A DNA stretch of 13,037 nucleotides from Candidatus Nomurabacteria bacterium (lineage in GTDB: Bacteria > Patescibacteriota > Minisyncoccia > Phycocordibacterales > PALSA-1337), in the NCBI GenBank assembly GCA_943354625.1, contig CALRCS010000014.1:1-13037 (forward strand), read 5' to 3'. Below the pieces are notes generated by a model. That model searched no databases. It saw only the letters and a program-made list of their open reading frames with translations, and was not told the origin of the DNA. Shown piece by piece: positions 5,937 through 13,037 of the stretch. The first letter of the stretch is position 1, and each line of letters starts with the position of its first letter. The position numbers and the translations under genes are program-made.

Positions 5937-7745
5937 ATGAATACTTCAAAAGTAACAACATTTGATGTTTTTAAAATATACTGGATATTTGTAAAAAAAT
6001 ATTTAGGGTATGGATTAATCACTATCATAGGTCTTTTTCTAGGAACACTGACTCAAAGTGTTTTTGTTCCTACTTTTTATAAAAAGTTTTTTGATGCACT
6101 CCAGAGTAGTACTGATACTAATGCCACAGTAATAATATTATTAGCTGTGATAATTTCTATTGCTATTCTGAATTTTATTGGGTGGTTTAGTAATAGATGT
6201 GCAAAATTTTCATTACAGAAATTTGAAATCTCAATCATGAGGGATGTACGTCAGTACGCTTACGATTATGTATTAGGACATTCATATAATTTTTTCTCAA
6301 ATAATTTTACTGGTTCTTTAGTTCAAAGAATCAATAGATTTACTAGGGCATTCGAAAGAATCGCTGATAGGTTTTTTATGGATATTATCCCATTAACAGT
6401 AAAGGTTGTGGGTGCAGGTATCGTTTTGAGCTTTGTAGATAAAAAGATTGCATTCGGTATTTTTATTTGGGTGACGGTTTTTCTTACAATTTCATTTATT
6501 TTTAATAGAATTAAATTAAAATATGATATACAGGCCGCAGCTACCGATTCTAAGGTTTCAGCCACTCTTTCTGATTCAATTTCAAATCATAGTGCTATTC
6601 AACTTTTTACCGGTGTAGATAATGAATCAAAGAGATTTTCTATTATTAATGGTGAGTTTGCTAGAATTTTCTTAAAGAAATGGAATATAGCCGAGGTAAT
6701 TGATTCAATACAATCATTTCTCAACCTAGCGGTAGAATTTTTTATTTTTTACTATGCAATAAAGTATTGGCAAGTAGGACTTATTACTATAGGTACATTT
6801 GCACTGGCTCAGGCGTATATAGCTAATATAGGTGGAAGTTTATGGGGTTTTGGTAGAATAGTTCGTGATTTGTATGAAGCTACTGCCGATGCTAGAGAAA
6901 TGGTAGAAATTCTTCGTCTACCACATGAAATTCAGGACACACCGAATGCAAAAAAATTAGTGGTTACCAATGGATTGATTGAATTTAAAAATGTAACTTT
7001 TGGTTTTGGAAAAGATAAAGAAAATACTAAGCCAGTATTTAATAATATTAGTTTTTCTATCAAAGCAGGAGAGAAAATCGCATTTATCGGTTCTTCTGGG
7101 GCAGGAAAATCTACCTTAGTAAAACTTCTTTTGAGGTTGCACAATATTTCAGACGGGGAAATACTTATAGATGGTCAAAATATAAAAAATGTAACCCAAG
7201 AAAGTCTTCGAGAAAATATTAGTCTTGTACCTCAAGATCCTGCACTTTTCCACAGGACACTTATGGAGAATATTCGTTATGGGAAGAGAACTTCGAAGGA
7301 TGAGGAAGTAATTGAGGCTTCAAAACTCGCACACTGTGATCTTTTTATTAAAGATTTTGCATTAAAGTACGAGACTTTTGTTGGTGAAAGGGGGATTAAG
7401 CTTTCTGGTGGGGAAAGACAAAGAGTAGCAATTGCTCGAGCTATATTGAAGAATGCACCAATACTTATCCTTGACGAAGCTACCTCTAGTCTAGACTCAC
7501 ATTCCGAATCCTTGATTCAAGATGCATTACATACTTTAATGGAGGGCAAGACCACTCTTGTAATAGCTCATAGACTGTCTACGATACGAAAGATGGATAG
7601 AATCATTGTTCTTGGGAAAGAAGGTATAATCGAAGAGGGTAATCATGAGGAATTATTAAAGACTGGTGGTATGTATGCACGCCTATGGAATCTCCAGGCT
7701 GGTGGTTTTAATGACAAAAGTATAGAGGATATGCTAGAGTTATAA
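5937..7745 (+). CDS. ABC transporter, fused membrane and ATPase domains (exporter type)
   Basis: A 602-residue half-transporter that should dimerise in the cytoplasmic membrane and export a lipid, glycan or drug-like substrate. The transmembrane domain (about 15-320) has around six hydrophobic segments (for example near 25-48, 63-84, 150-166, 170-190, 260-278, 281-300). The ATPase domain (about 347-585) has Walker A GSSGAGKST (385-393), Q-loop VPQDP (431-435), signature LSGGERQR (489-496), Walker B ILILDEA (509-515), D-loop SSLDS and switch His544 (VIAHRLST). All catalytic motifs are intact and the length is typical. The substrate cannot be assigned; MsbA- or multidrug-like exporters are the closest type. 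The start at 5937 follows an ATG (5932) that hits an immediate stop. The DUF192 gene follows after 11 bases and is probably cotranscribed. Confidence 0.93.
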   Translation: MNTSKVTTFDVFKIYWIFVKKYLGYGLITIIGLFLGTLTQSVFVPTFYKKFFDALQSSTDTNATVIILLAVIISIAILNFIGWFSNRCAKFSLQKFEISIMRDVRQYAYDYVLGHSYNFFSNNFTGSLVQRINRFTRAFERIADRFFMDIIPLTVKVVGAGIVLSFVDKKIAFGIFIWVTVFLTISFIFNRIKLKYDIQAAATDSKVSATLSDSISNHSAIQLFTGVDNESKRFSIINGEFARIFLKKWNIAEVIDSIQSFLNLAVEFFIFYYAIKYWQVGLITIGTFALAQAYIANIGGSLWGFGRIVRDLYEATADAREMVEILRLPHEIQDTPNAKKLVVTNGLIEFKNVTFGFGKDKENTKPVFNNISFSIKAGEKIAFIGSSGAGKSTLVKLLLRLHNISDGEILIDGQNIKNVTQESLRENISLVPQDPALFHRTLMENIRYGKRTSKDEEVIEASKLAHCDLFIKDFALKYETFVGERGIKLSGGERQRVAIARAILKNAPILILDEATSSLDSHSESLIQDALHTLMEGKTTLVIAHRLSTIRKMDRIIVLGKEGIIEEGNHEELLKTGGMYARLWNLQAGGFNDKSIEDMLEL

Positions 7746-7756
7746 AATAAATTTTT

Positions 7757-8254
7757 ATGAATAATAAATATATTTTAATTATAGCTATTGCTCTTATTCT
7801 AAGTATCTCTGGCATTTATCTGTATTCAACTGATGTTAAAAAAACTGAAAATAAGACAGAAGAAAACAAAACAGAAGAAAACAAAACATCAAAAGGATAC
7901 AGTTTAAAAATAAATAATAAAGTCATCTCTCTTATTGTTGCGAGTTCTACAGATTCACAAGAGAGGGGACTTAGTGGTATGGAATCATTACCAAATGATT
8001 CTGCTATGCTATTTATTTTTGATTTTCCAGATATATATGGTTTCTGGATGAAAGATATGAAGTTTGCTATAGATATAATTTGGCTAGATGCAGATAAAAA
8101 AATTGTCTATCTGGAAAAAAATGCAACTCCAGAATCATATCCTAATGCTTTTATGCCAACTGCGAATAGCATGTATGTTATAGAGACGAATTCAGGTTTT
8201 GTTGATCAAAATGGTCTGGTATTGGGCAGTGTTTTGGATTTTTCTAATAATTAG
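7757..8254 (+). CDS. membrane-anchored DUF192 protein
   Basis: A 165-residue protein with an N-terminal hydrophobic segment (5-24) acting as signal or anchor. A low-complexity linker rich in Lys, Thr, Glu and Asn (about 28-46) follows, then a DUF192 domain (about 48-162). Family landmarks are RGLSGMESLP (70-79), MLFIFDF (84-90), FWMKDMKFAIDIIWLD (96-111) and the closing LVLGSVLDF. There is no cysteine, so it is not a lipoprotein. The domain should face the outside. DUF192 has no established biochemical function. It follows the ABC exporter by 11 bases, so an envelope role in the same operon is possible. It lacks a Shine-Dalgarno. Confidence 0.88.
   Translation: MNNKYILIIAIALILSISGIYLYSTDVKKTENKTEENKTEENKTSKGYSLKINNKVISLIVASSTDSQERGLSGMESLPNDSAMLFIFDFPDIYGFWMKDMKFAIDIIWLDADKKIVYLEKNATPESYPNAFMPTANSMYVIETNSGFVDQNGLVLGSVLDFSNN
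7856..7885 (+). repeat. 15-bp tandem repeat within the DUF192 gene
   Basis: Two perfect copies of ACAGAAGAAAACAAA, with a degenerate unit upstream, encode the repeated Thr-Glu-Glu-Asn-Lys linker between membrane anchor and domain. The unit is in frame, so copy-number change would only alter linker length. Confidence 0.85.
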
Positions 8255-8272
8255 TTTAAAGGCATTATTGAT

Positions 8273-8301
8273 TTGCATAATCATGTGAATAATGTTATAG
8301 T
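8273..8301 (+). promoter_or_regulatory. rnpB promoter
   Basis: TTGCAT (8273-8278) and TATAGT (8296-8301) are separated by exactly 17 bases. The predicted start at about 8307-8308 coincides with the first base of helix P1 of the RNase P RNA. Confidence 0.72.
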
Positions 8302-8306
8302 TTTTG

Positions 8307-8694
8307 TACATATCAGACAATCGCTGTGTACTACGTAAGTAGTTATATAGAGGAAAGTCCGAGCTGCACCATACCGAAAGATATGGAGAAAAGTAGCGGG
8401 TAACGCCCGTCCACCGTGAGGTGTGAGGTGAGAACAGTGACGAATCCCTTTAGTGGGAGTGAAACGGCAAAATCCTTACTTGGCTGCAAGGCCGTGCCGT
8501 CATCCGACGGTAGCCCGCTTTGCGGGTTGTCGTCATCCGACGACAGCTCCGCTTCGCGGGTTGCCCACTCGAATGATGGAGTGCCGCTTGAGGTTTACTG
8601 TAAAGTAAATCCCAGATAAATGATTGTCGTCTATTTGTCTCCGTCGAAAGATGGTGAGCAAAATAGATACAGAACTCGGCTTATCGATATGTCA
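8307..8694 (+). ncRNA. rnpB: RNase P RNA
   Basis: Catalytic RNA that removes 5' leaders from pre-tRNAs. The 5' conserved block GAGGAAAGTCCGAGCT (8350-8365) and the 3' block ACAGAACTCGGCTTATC (8669-8685) are diagnostic. P1 is ACATATC (8308-8314) with GATATGT (8686-8692). P2 is GACAATC (8316-8322) with GATTGTC (8622-8628). In P4 the usual CCGGG/CCCGG is CCGAG (8359-8363)/CTCGG (8675-8679), a compensatory change. Other landmarks are GGTAACGCCC, GAACAGTGACGAA, GTGAAACGGCAAAATCC, GCAAGGCC and CAGATAAATGATTGTC. P12 appears very short. Between GCAAGGCC and GCCGCTTGAG lies an unusual GC-rich tandem hairpin insertion (8497-8566). Ends are estimated from P1 and the promoter. A frame at 8416-8619 within it is not a gene. 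Confidence 0.96.
8498..8563 (+). repeat. tandem duplicated two-hairpin unit inside rnpB
   Basis: Unit 1 (8498-8529, 32 bases) and unit 2 (8531-8563, 33 bases) share CGTCATCCGACG, then a CCGC...GCGGGTTG hairpin. Each unit forms a first hairpin with loop ATCC (CCGTC/GACGG; GTCGTC/GACGAC) and a second with a TTT or TTCG loop (CCCGC/GCGGG; CCGC/GCGG). Differences between copies keep the stems paired (for example GG versus AC at the third-stem position with matching partners), which suggests selection for structure. It occupies the P13/P14 region by position. Confidence 0.8.
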
Positions 8695-8698
8695 CATC

Positions 8699-8726
8699 AA
8701 AAAACTTCCTTAACAGGAAGTTTTTT
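8699..8726 (+). terminator. intrinsic terminator of rnpB
   Basis: The stem AAAAAACTTCC (8699-8709) pairs with GGAAGTTTTTT (8716-8726) around a TTAACA loop. The 3' arm is the T-tract. It starts 5 bases after the estimated rnpB 3' end. The A/T symmetry could let it work in both directions. Confidence 0.88.
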
Positions 8727-8738
8727 GTTTGCTATAAT
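8710..8738 (+). promoter_or_regulatory. promoter nested in the rnpB terminator
   Basis: TTAACA (8710-8715), which is the whole loop of the terminator, is separated by 17 bases from a perfect TATAAT (8733-8738). The predicted start is near 8745. It would serve the O-antigen-ligase-like gene and probably murJ. Confidence 0.65.
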
Positions 8739-8747
8739 ACACTAATT

Positions 8748-8774
8748 ATGAAAAGATTATTATTAAGATATTAA
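8748..8774 (+). CDS. possible 8-residue upstream ORF
   Basis: ATG at 8748 opens MKRLLLRY followed by TAA, about 3 bases after the predicted transcript start and 12 bases before the next ATG at 8787. It could be a leaderless leader peptide, but a frame this short is easily chance. Confidence 0.15.
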   Translation: MKRLLLRY

Positions 8775-8786
8775 GTTGGATACATT

Positions 8787-11204
8787 ATGGATACAATAAC
8801 ACCACAAAAAAATAAATTAGAAAAAGTGTCATTTGTTTTATTACTCATTACCCTTATCATAGCCCCATTTACTTTTATACCAACCACTTACGCTCCTCTT
8901 GATTTCATAAAAACTATCGTCATAACATTTGGCGTCTTGGTTTCAAGTATCATCTATTTTATTTCAGTTTTTAAGGAAAAGGAGCTAAATATCCCCAAAC
9001 ATCCATTGTTTGTATTCTCTTGTGGCATAATAATTTCTTTGATAATCTCCACATTCTTGAGTCCAAATATCCTAAAGTCTTTTTTTGGCCAAGGATTTGA
9101 GATTGGTACCGCTAGTTTTCTCATAACGTTATTTTTATCTTCACTTTTGACTGTATATTTGACGTATAAAAATAAGGATAGGGTTCTCTATATCTATACT
9201 GCAATTATCTTATCATTTATAGTTATAATCCTCTTCCATATCTCTAGGTTTATATTCGGAGCAGATACATTTGTATTTGGTATATTTCAATCTGCTATCT
9301 CTACAATGTTGGGTAAATGGAATGACGTCGCTATATTTTCTGGTGTAATTGCTATAATTTCTTATCTATTATTAAGATTTATTACTTTAAAAAAGTCATT
9401 AAAGATAGCTCTTTTTGTTCTTTTAATCGTATCTGGAGTATTCATCGTCATCGTGAATTCTTTCATTGTGTGGTTTACAGCATTGATTGTTGCTGTAGCT
9501 CTTTTTATAGGAGAATATTACATTTCTTCTGTTTCAAATAAAGGATCAAGTGGAATATTAAAAAAAGTACCGATTTATGCTGGTATTATTTTACTTTTTA
9601 CTATTTTTGGTGTCTGGAAGGGTGATTATATTTCATCAAATATCATAAAAAAATTAAATGTTGCGCAAACAGAGGTGACTTTACCTTGGCAATTAACACT
9701 TGATGTAGCTTCAGATACGATAAAAGAATCACCATTCTTTGGAGCGGGGCCAAATAGATTCATGAATCAATATTTGAAATTCAAGCCATTCACAGTTATA
9801 AATCCTACAGCTTATTGGAATGCAGAATTCACTAATGGCTCTAGTTTGATTGCAACATCTGTGGTGACACAGGGTATCGTTGGTTCAGTGTTATGGTTAT
9901 TATTAATAATTATACTTAGTGTTGTTGGTTTTAAAGCATTCATAAAAAATACAGATGATTCATCCAGATTTTTCATTAGTTCTACCTATTTTTCTTCATT
10001 ATTTTTATGGATTATAAATTTCTTCTGTGTGCCATCACACGTAATATTATTTATAACATTTATTGTTAGCGGTCTATTTATTAGTGCACTTATCAATACT
10101 GGTAAGACATCAATGGTAAGGATCGGGTCTAATGAAAATTCACTAATTAAAAAGTTTATTCCAATTATTCTTATTGTCATTATCGCTATTCTTGTACTTT
10201 GGTTGGCTGTTTATACAAAAAGGGCAATAGCATTAGGATATTTCCAGGGAGGCATAAGTACATTAAATGCTTCCGGCAATCAAAATCTACTTGGTGCCGA
10301 AGCCAATTTCAAAAAAGCTTTATCATTAGATAAGTCCGATACATATTATCAGGCGCTCTCTGAGATAAATATTCTAAAAATTACAGCAATTGCTCAAAAG
10401 ATTCAGGAACAAACAAAGCAGGCGGGGGCTACACCAGATCCAGAATTAATTAAAAATATTGGTACACTTATTGACGAAGCAAAAGCATATACTGATTTGG
10501 CTATTAAAACTGATCCTACGAATTACTATAACTACATAGCAAAAGCAAGAATTTCTGAATTGGCACTTTCACTAAAAGTTCCAAATGCATTTGAAGACCT
10601 TACAGATTCTTATAAAAAAGCATTAGTTTATAATCCATATAACCCAGCATTATATCTAAACTTTGCGCGTATAGAAGCAACACAAAATAAGTTAGCTGAA
10701 GCACAAAGGGACATAGGGGCTGCATTACAATTAAAACAGAATTATGTTGAGGCAATATTTCTATTATCACAGATTCAAGCTAGCCAAGGTCAAATAAAAG
10801 ATGCAATTACATCTGTTAAGTTTGCAACTCAAGTAAATCCAGGCAATCCACTTCTATTTTTCCAGTTAGGTTTATTATACTATAACGATAAAAATTATAA
10901 GGATACAATAGACTCATTAAATAAAGCTCTAGAATTAGATAAAAACTATGCGAATGCTCAGTATTTCCTAGGACTCTCTTACGCACGAATGAACAATTTC
11001 CCAGATGCAATTACTCAATTTGAAAATCTAGCAAAGACAAATGGCGACAATCAAGAAGTCATGTTTATCCTTTCAAATCTGAAAAGCGGCCGAACTCCTT
11101 TTACTGATGCAAAACCACCAATAGATAATAAACCAGAACAGAGAAAGACTTTACCAGTAAAAGAAAAAACACAAACTCCAAAGATTAAGCCTTCAGTAAA
11201 TTAA
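8787..11204 (+). CDS. O-antigen-ligase-like membrane protein with C-terminal TPR repeats
   Basis: An 805-residue protein. The N-terminal half (about 12-475) has around 11-12 hydrophobic segments and resembles the O-antigen ligase/Wzy polymerase superfamily, with the characteristic segment ESPFFGAGPNRF (314-325) followed by a large loop and TQGIVGSVLWLLL (361-373). The C-terminal half (about 485-765) is helical with TPR units, clearest at 654-684, 688-718 (FFQLGLLYYNDKNYKDTIDS) and 722-752 (AQYFLGLSYARMNNFPDAIT). The tail from about 770 is a Pro/Lys-rich disordered stretch. Likely role: transfer or polymerisation of lipid-linked glycan at the outer face, with TPRs binding a partner (inference). 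The WaaL-type catalytic His in the large loop is not evident (TNGSSLIAT there instead), so catalysis is uncertain. No Shine-Dalgarno. murJ follows after 35 bases. Confidence 0.8.
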   Translation: MDTITPQKNKLEKVSFVLLLITLIIAPFTFIPTTYAPLDFIKTIVITFGVLVSSIIYFISVFKEKELNIPKHPLFVFSCGIIISLIISTFLSPNILKSFFGQGFEIGTASFLITLFLSSLLTVYLTYKNKDRVLYIYTAIILSFIVIILFHISRFIFGADTFVFGIFQSAISTMLGKWNDVAIFSGVIAIISYLLLRFITLKKSLKIALFVLLIVSGVFIVIVNSFIVWFTALIVAVALFIGEYYISSVSNKGSSGILKKVPIYAGIILLFTIFGVWKGDYISSNIIKKLNVAQTEVTLPWQLTLDVASDTIKESPFFGAGPNRFMNQYLKFKPFTVINPTAYWNAEFTNGSSLIATSVVTQGIVGSVLWLLLIIILSVVGFKAFIKNTDDSSRFFISSTYFSSLFLWIINFFCVPSHVILFITFIVSGLFISALINTGKTSMVRIGSNENSLIKKFIPIILIVIIAILVLWLAVYTKRAIALGYFQGGISTLNASGNQNLLGAEANFKKALSLDKSDTYYQALSEINILKITAIAQKIQEQTKQAGATPDPELIKNIGTLIDEAKAYTDLAIKTDPTNYYNYIAKARISELALSLKVPNAFEDLTDSYKKALVYNPYNPALYLNFARIEATQNKLAEAQRDIGAALQLKQNYVEAIFLLSQIQASQGQIKDAITSVKFATQVNPGNPLLFFQLGLLYYNDKNYKDTIDSLNKALELDKNYANAQYFLGLSYARMNNFPDAITQFENLAKTNGDNQEVMFILSNLKSGRTPFTDAKPPIDNKPEQRKTLPVKEKTQTPKIKPSVN

Positions 11205-11239
11205 TTTAGATTATTCTGAATATTGAAATAATATAGAAA

Positions 11240-12919
11240 ATGGTAAAAAAGTTTTTCGCAATGATGGGTAATGAAATAGGTGGCTTACATGAAGCAGCAT
11301 ATCTCTTGGCTTTTTTCGCTTTTCTCTCTCAGATCCTAGCTCTGGTAAGGGATAAGCTTCTTGCTTATAACTTTGGCGCAGGGCATACACTAGATATATA
11401 TTATTCTGCTTTTCGTATACCTGATCTCATCTTCGTCTCGATGGCATCTATAGTATCCGCATCAGTTCTAGTACCGTTTTTTATAGATAGGTTTAATAAA
11501 GATGCAGATAGGGGTAGAAAATTTGTTGACAGTATATTTTCTGTATTCTTTTTATCCATTGTCGTTGTTAGTATTGTTGTGTACTTTTTTATCCCATATC
11601 TCATAAGTGTTTTACTTCCTGGTTTTGTAAATGATCCTTCTTTACCTGAACTTATCCTCGCTTCGCGAATTCTACTTCTCTCGCCAATTTTCTTGGGAAT
11701 ATCAAATTTCTTATCAAGCATTACTCAAATGCATAAGAGATTTCTTGTATATGCATTGAGTCCTATTTTCTACAATTTTGGAATTATCTTTGGAATTATC
11801 TTCCTGTATCCAATTTTAGGCTTAAATGGACTTATATGGGGTGTGGTGATAGGTGCTTTTCTGCATATGATTATACAAATACCTTTTATAATTAATACAG
11901 AAAATTTTCCTAGATTGAATTTAAATATTTCGTGGCCTGATATTAGAAAAGTGGTATTTATTTCTTTGCCTAGGACAATTACCTTATCCTCAAATCAATT
12001 AGCTTCATTTTTTCTAATATCCCTTGCGTCTTTTATGGTTGGTGGTTCAATCTCTATTTTCAGTTTAGCTTTTAATCTACAATCCGTTCCACTTACTATT
12101 ATCGGTGTAAGTTATTCATCGGCAATATTCCCAACGCTTTCAAAGTTTTTTGTGGAGAAAAATCGTAAAGAGTTCTTACAACAGATGGTTGACTCTGCTA
12201 GACATATAGTCTTTTGGTCTATGCCTATTATGATTCTCTTTATCGTGCTTCGCGCTCAGATCGTTAGAACAATATACGGAGCGGGACAGTTTGATTGGGC
12301 GGATACCCGTCTCACAGCCGCTGTACTTGCAATATTTATATTTTCTGTAATAGGTCAAAGCCTCATTCTACTTTTTGTGAGAGCATATTATGCAGAGGGT
12401 AGAACTAGAAAACCCCTAATAATAAATATAGTTTCAGGGCTTATAATAGTTACCCTAGGTTATGTTTTTACAAAAGCATTTTTTGCATTTCCTTTGTTTA
12501 GATTCTTTTTGGAAGATTTGTTTAAGGTTTCTGGTCAAACGGGTACAAGTGTCCTTGTACTTCCTCTTGCTTATTCTATTGGGGTCCTATGCAATACTTA
12601 TTTTCATTGGCATTCATTTGAAAAAGATTATAATGGTTTTACAAAACCAGTTATTGCAACATTTTTCCAGAGTTTCTCTGCATCAATAATAATGGGGTAT
12701 ATAACATTTCTTTCACTAAGATTTTTTAATATTTTTTTTCCTCTTACGAAAGCGTGGAATGTTTTTTTTCAAGGATTTTTGGCAGGTATTGTTGGTATTG
12801 CAGTTTTAATTATTATTCTTATTCTTCTAAAAAATAAAGAAATAGGGGAGGTATGGAGGACTCTTCACCATAAATTCTGGAAATCTGATGTCGTGGTTCC
12901 TGATCAGGAGACTTTGTAG
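11240..12919 (+). CDS. murJ: lipid II flippase MurJ (MviN family)
   Basis: A 559-residue polytopic membrane protein that moves the peptidoglycan precursor lipid II to the outer membrane face. About 14 hydrophobic segments fit the MOP-superfamily fold. Family landmarks are LALVRDKLLAYNFGAG (33-48) with Arg37, YYSAFRIPDL (54-63) with Arg59, LPRTI (243-247) with Arg245 in the seventh segment, IFPTLSKFF (296-304) and YGAGQFDWADT (346-356). These arginines correspond to the essential charged residues of the E. coli cavity (R18/R24/R52/R270 group; exact matching is by eye). The length is slightly above the 511 of E. coli, with a charged tail after 530. No Shine-Dalgarno precedes the ATG. It probably shares the 8710-8738 promoter with the preceding glycan-related gene, and implies a peptidoglycan wall. 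Confidence 0.93.
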   Translation: MVKKFFAMMGNEIGGLHEAAYLLAFFAFLSQILALVRDKLLAYNFGAGHTLDIYYSAFRIPDLIFVSMASIVSASVLVPFFIDRFNKDADRGRKFVDSIFSVFFLSIVVVSIVVYFFIPYLISVLLPGFVNDPSLPELILASRILLLSPIFLGISNFLSSITQMHKRFLVYALSPIFYNFGIIFGIIFLYPILGLNGLIWGVVIGAFLHMIIQIPFIINTENFPRLNLNISWPDIRKVVFISLPRTITLSSNQLASFFLISLASFMVGGSISIFSLAFNLQSVPLTIIGVSYSSAIFPTLSKFFVEKNRKEFLQQMVDSARHIVFWSMPIMILFIVLRAQIVRTIYGAGQFDWADTRLTAAVLAIFIFSVIGQSLILLFVRAYYAEGRTRKPLIINIVSGLIIVTLGYVFTKAFFAFPLFRFFLEDLFKVSGQTGTSVLVLPLAYSIGVLCNTYFHWHSFEKDYNGFTKPVIATFFQSFSASIIMGYITFLSLRFFNIFFPLTKAWNVFFQGFLAGIVGIAVLIIILILLKNKEIGEVWRTLHHKFWKSDVVVPDQETL

Positions 12920-12934
12920 TAAGAGATCAATTAC

Positions 12935-12963
12935 TTTGGTTTTGAGACTATTTCTGATACTAT
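12935..12963 (+). promoter_or_regulatory. possible lepA promoter
   Basis: TTTGGT (12935-12940) and TACTAT (12958-12963) are 17 bases apart in the 53-base gap after murJ. Both are imperfect and TATAGA (12961-12966) is an alternative -10. Read-through from murJ is equally possible. Confidence 0.25.
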
Positions 12964-12972
12964 AGATTTTAC

Positions 12973-13037
12973 ATGAACCCCAAGTTTATACGTAATTTCT
13001 CCATAATGGCGCATGTTGACCACGGCAAATCAACTCT
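12973..13037 (+). CDS. lepA: elongation factor 4 (LepA), first 21 codons only
   Basis: The visible N-terminus reads MNPKFIRNFSIMAHVDHGKS followed by TL and runs off the window. The IRNFSI-AH-DHGKSTL segment is the LepA version of the translational-GTPase G1 loop; EF-G has DAGKTT, and TypA has DHGKTT. LepA is a ribosome-associated GTPase. The ATG has no Shine-Dalgarno (GATTTTAC precedes). Only the identity of the first strand and P-loop can be judged. Confidence 0.87.
   Translation, partial: MNPKFIRNFSIMAHVDHGKST

Noticed and set aside
5903..6028. Longer N-terminus for the P-loop kinase
   Set aside because: The extra 42 residues would overlap the divergent ABC transporter gene and precede the conserved first strand; the ATG at 5902 fits the family.
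8498..8563. CRISPR-like repeats
   Set aside because: The two near-identical units abut with no spacer and sit inside rnpB; they are duplicated RNA hairpins.
8416..8619. 67-codon plus-strand open frame
   Set aside because: It lies wholly inside the RNase P RNA, whose conserved blocks and helices explain the sequence.
12462..12689. Second plus-strand frame inside murJ
   Set aside because: It is an out-of-frame shadow of murJ with no start signals.
932..12919. Recoding of TGA as glycine (as in Gracilibacteria/SR1)
   Set aside because: All recognised proteins are complete without reading through TGA, so the standard code suffices.

Overview
AT-rich bacterial chromosome, probably from a small-genome lineage of the Candidate Phyla Radiation (Patescibacteria, most like Parcubacteria). 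This placement is inferred from compact gene packing, the scarcity of Shine-Dalgarno sequences, a reduced bacterial AspRS, a class II ribonucleotide reductase, and an O-antigen-ligase-like/TPR fusion next to murJ. No 16S or ribosomal protein gene is present to confirm it. The standard code fits: all genes read through cleanly and end in TAA or TAG.

Layout. 1-619 (minus strand): a truncated hypothetical gene, then a monocistronic small Cys/His-motif protein with a strong terminator. 643-784: a promoter and tRNA-Ser(GGA) without an encoded CCA. 932-2350 (+): aspS, a bacterial-type AspRS lacking the GAD insertion domain. It converges on the minus-strand block 2358-5902: a P-loop nucleotide kinase, then nrdJ (adenosylcobalamin-dependent ribonucleotide reductase), then a PduO-type cob(I)alamin adenosyltransferase coupled to nrdJ. 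nrdJ has its own promoter (TTGCAC-17-TATACT), with a perfect DnaA box just upstream and a terminator-like hairpin in the leader.

5937-8254 (+): an ABC exporter and a membrane-anchored DUF192 protein. 8273-8726: the RNase P RNA gene with a clear promoter, P1/P2/P4 helices, a GC-rich tandem hairpin insertion, and an intrinsic terminator. A promoter for the next gene is nested in that terminator. 8787-12919: a large membrane O-antigen-ligase-like/TPR protein and the lipid II flippase murJ. From 12973: the first codons of lepA (EF-4).

How the genes work together. The most coherent module is deoxynucleotide supply. NrdJ needs adenosylcobalamin; the adjacent adenosyltransferase makes it from salvaged corrinoid; the upstream kinase could act on nucleotides; and a DnaA box at the nrdJ promoter suggests a link to replication. 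The right half is a cell-envelope block (glycan transfer, lipid II flipping) between housekeeping RNA and translation genes. No mobile element, CRISPR array or clearly foreign island was seen.
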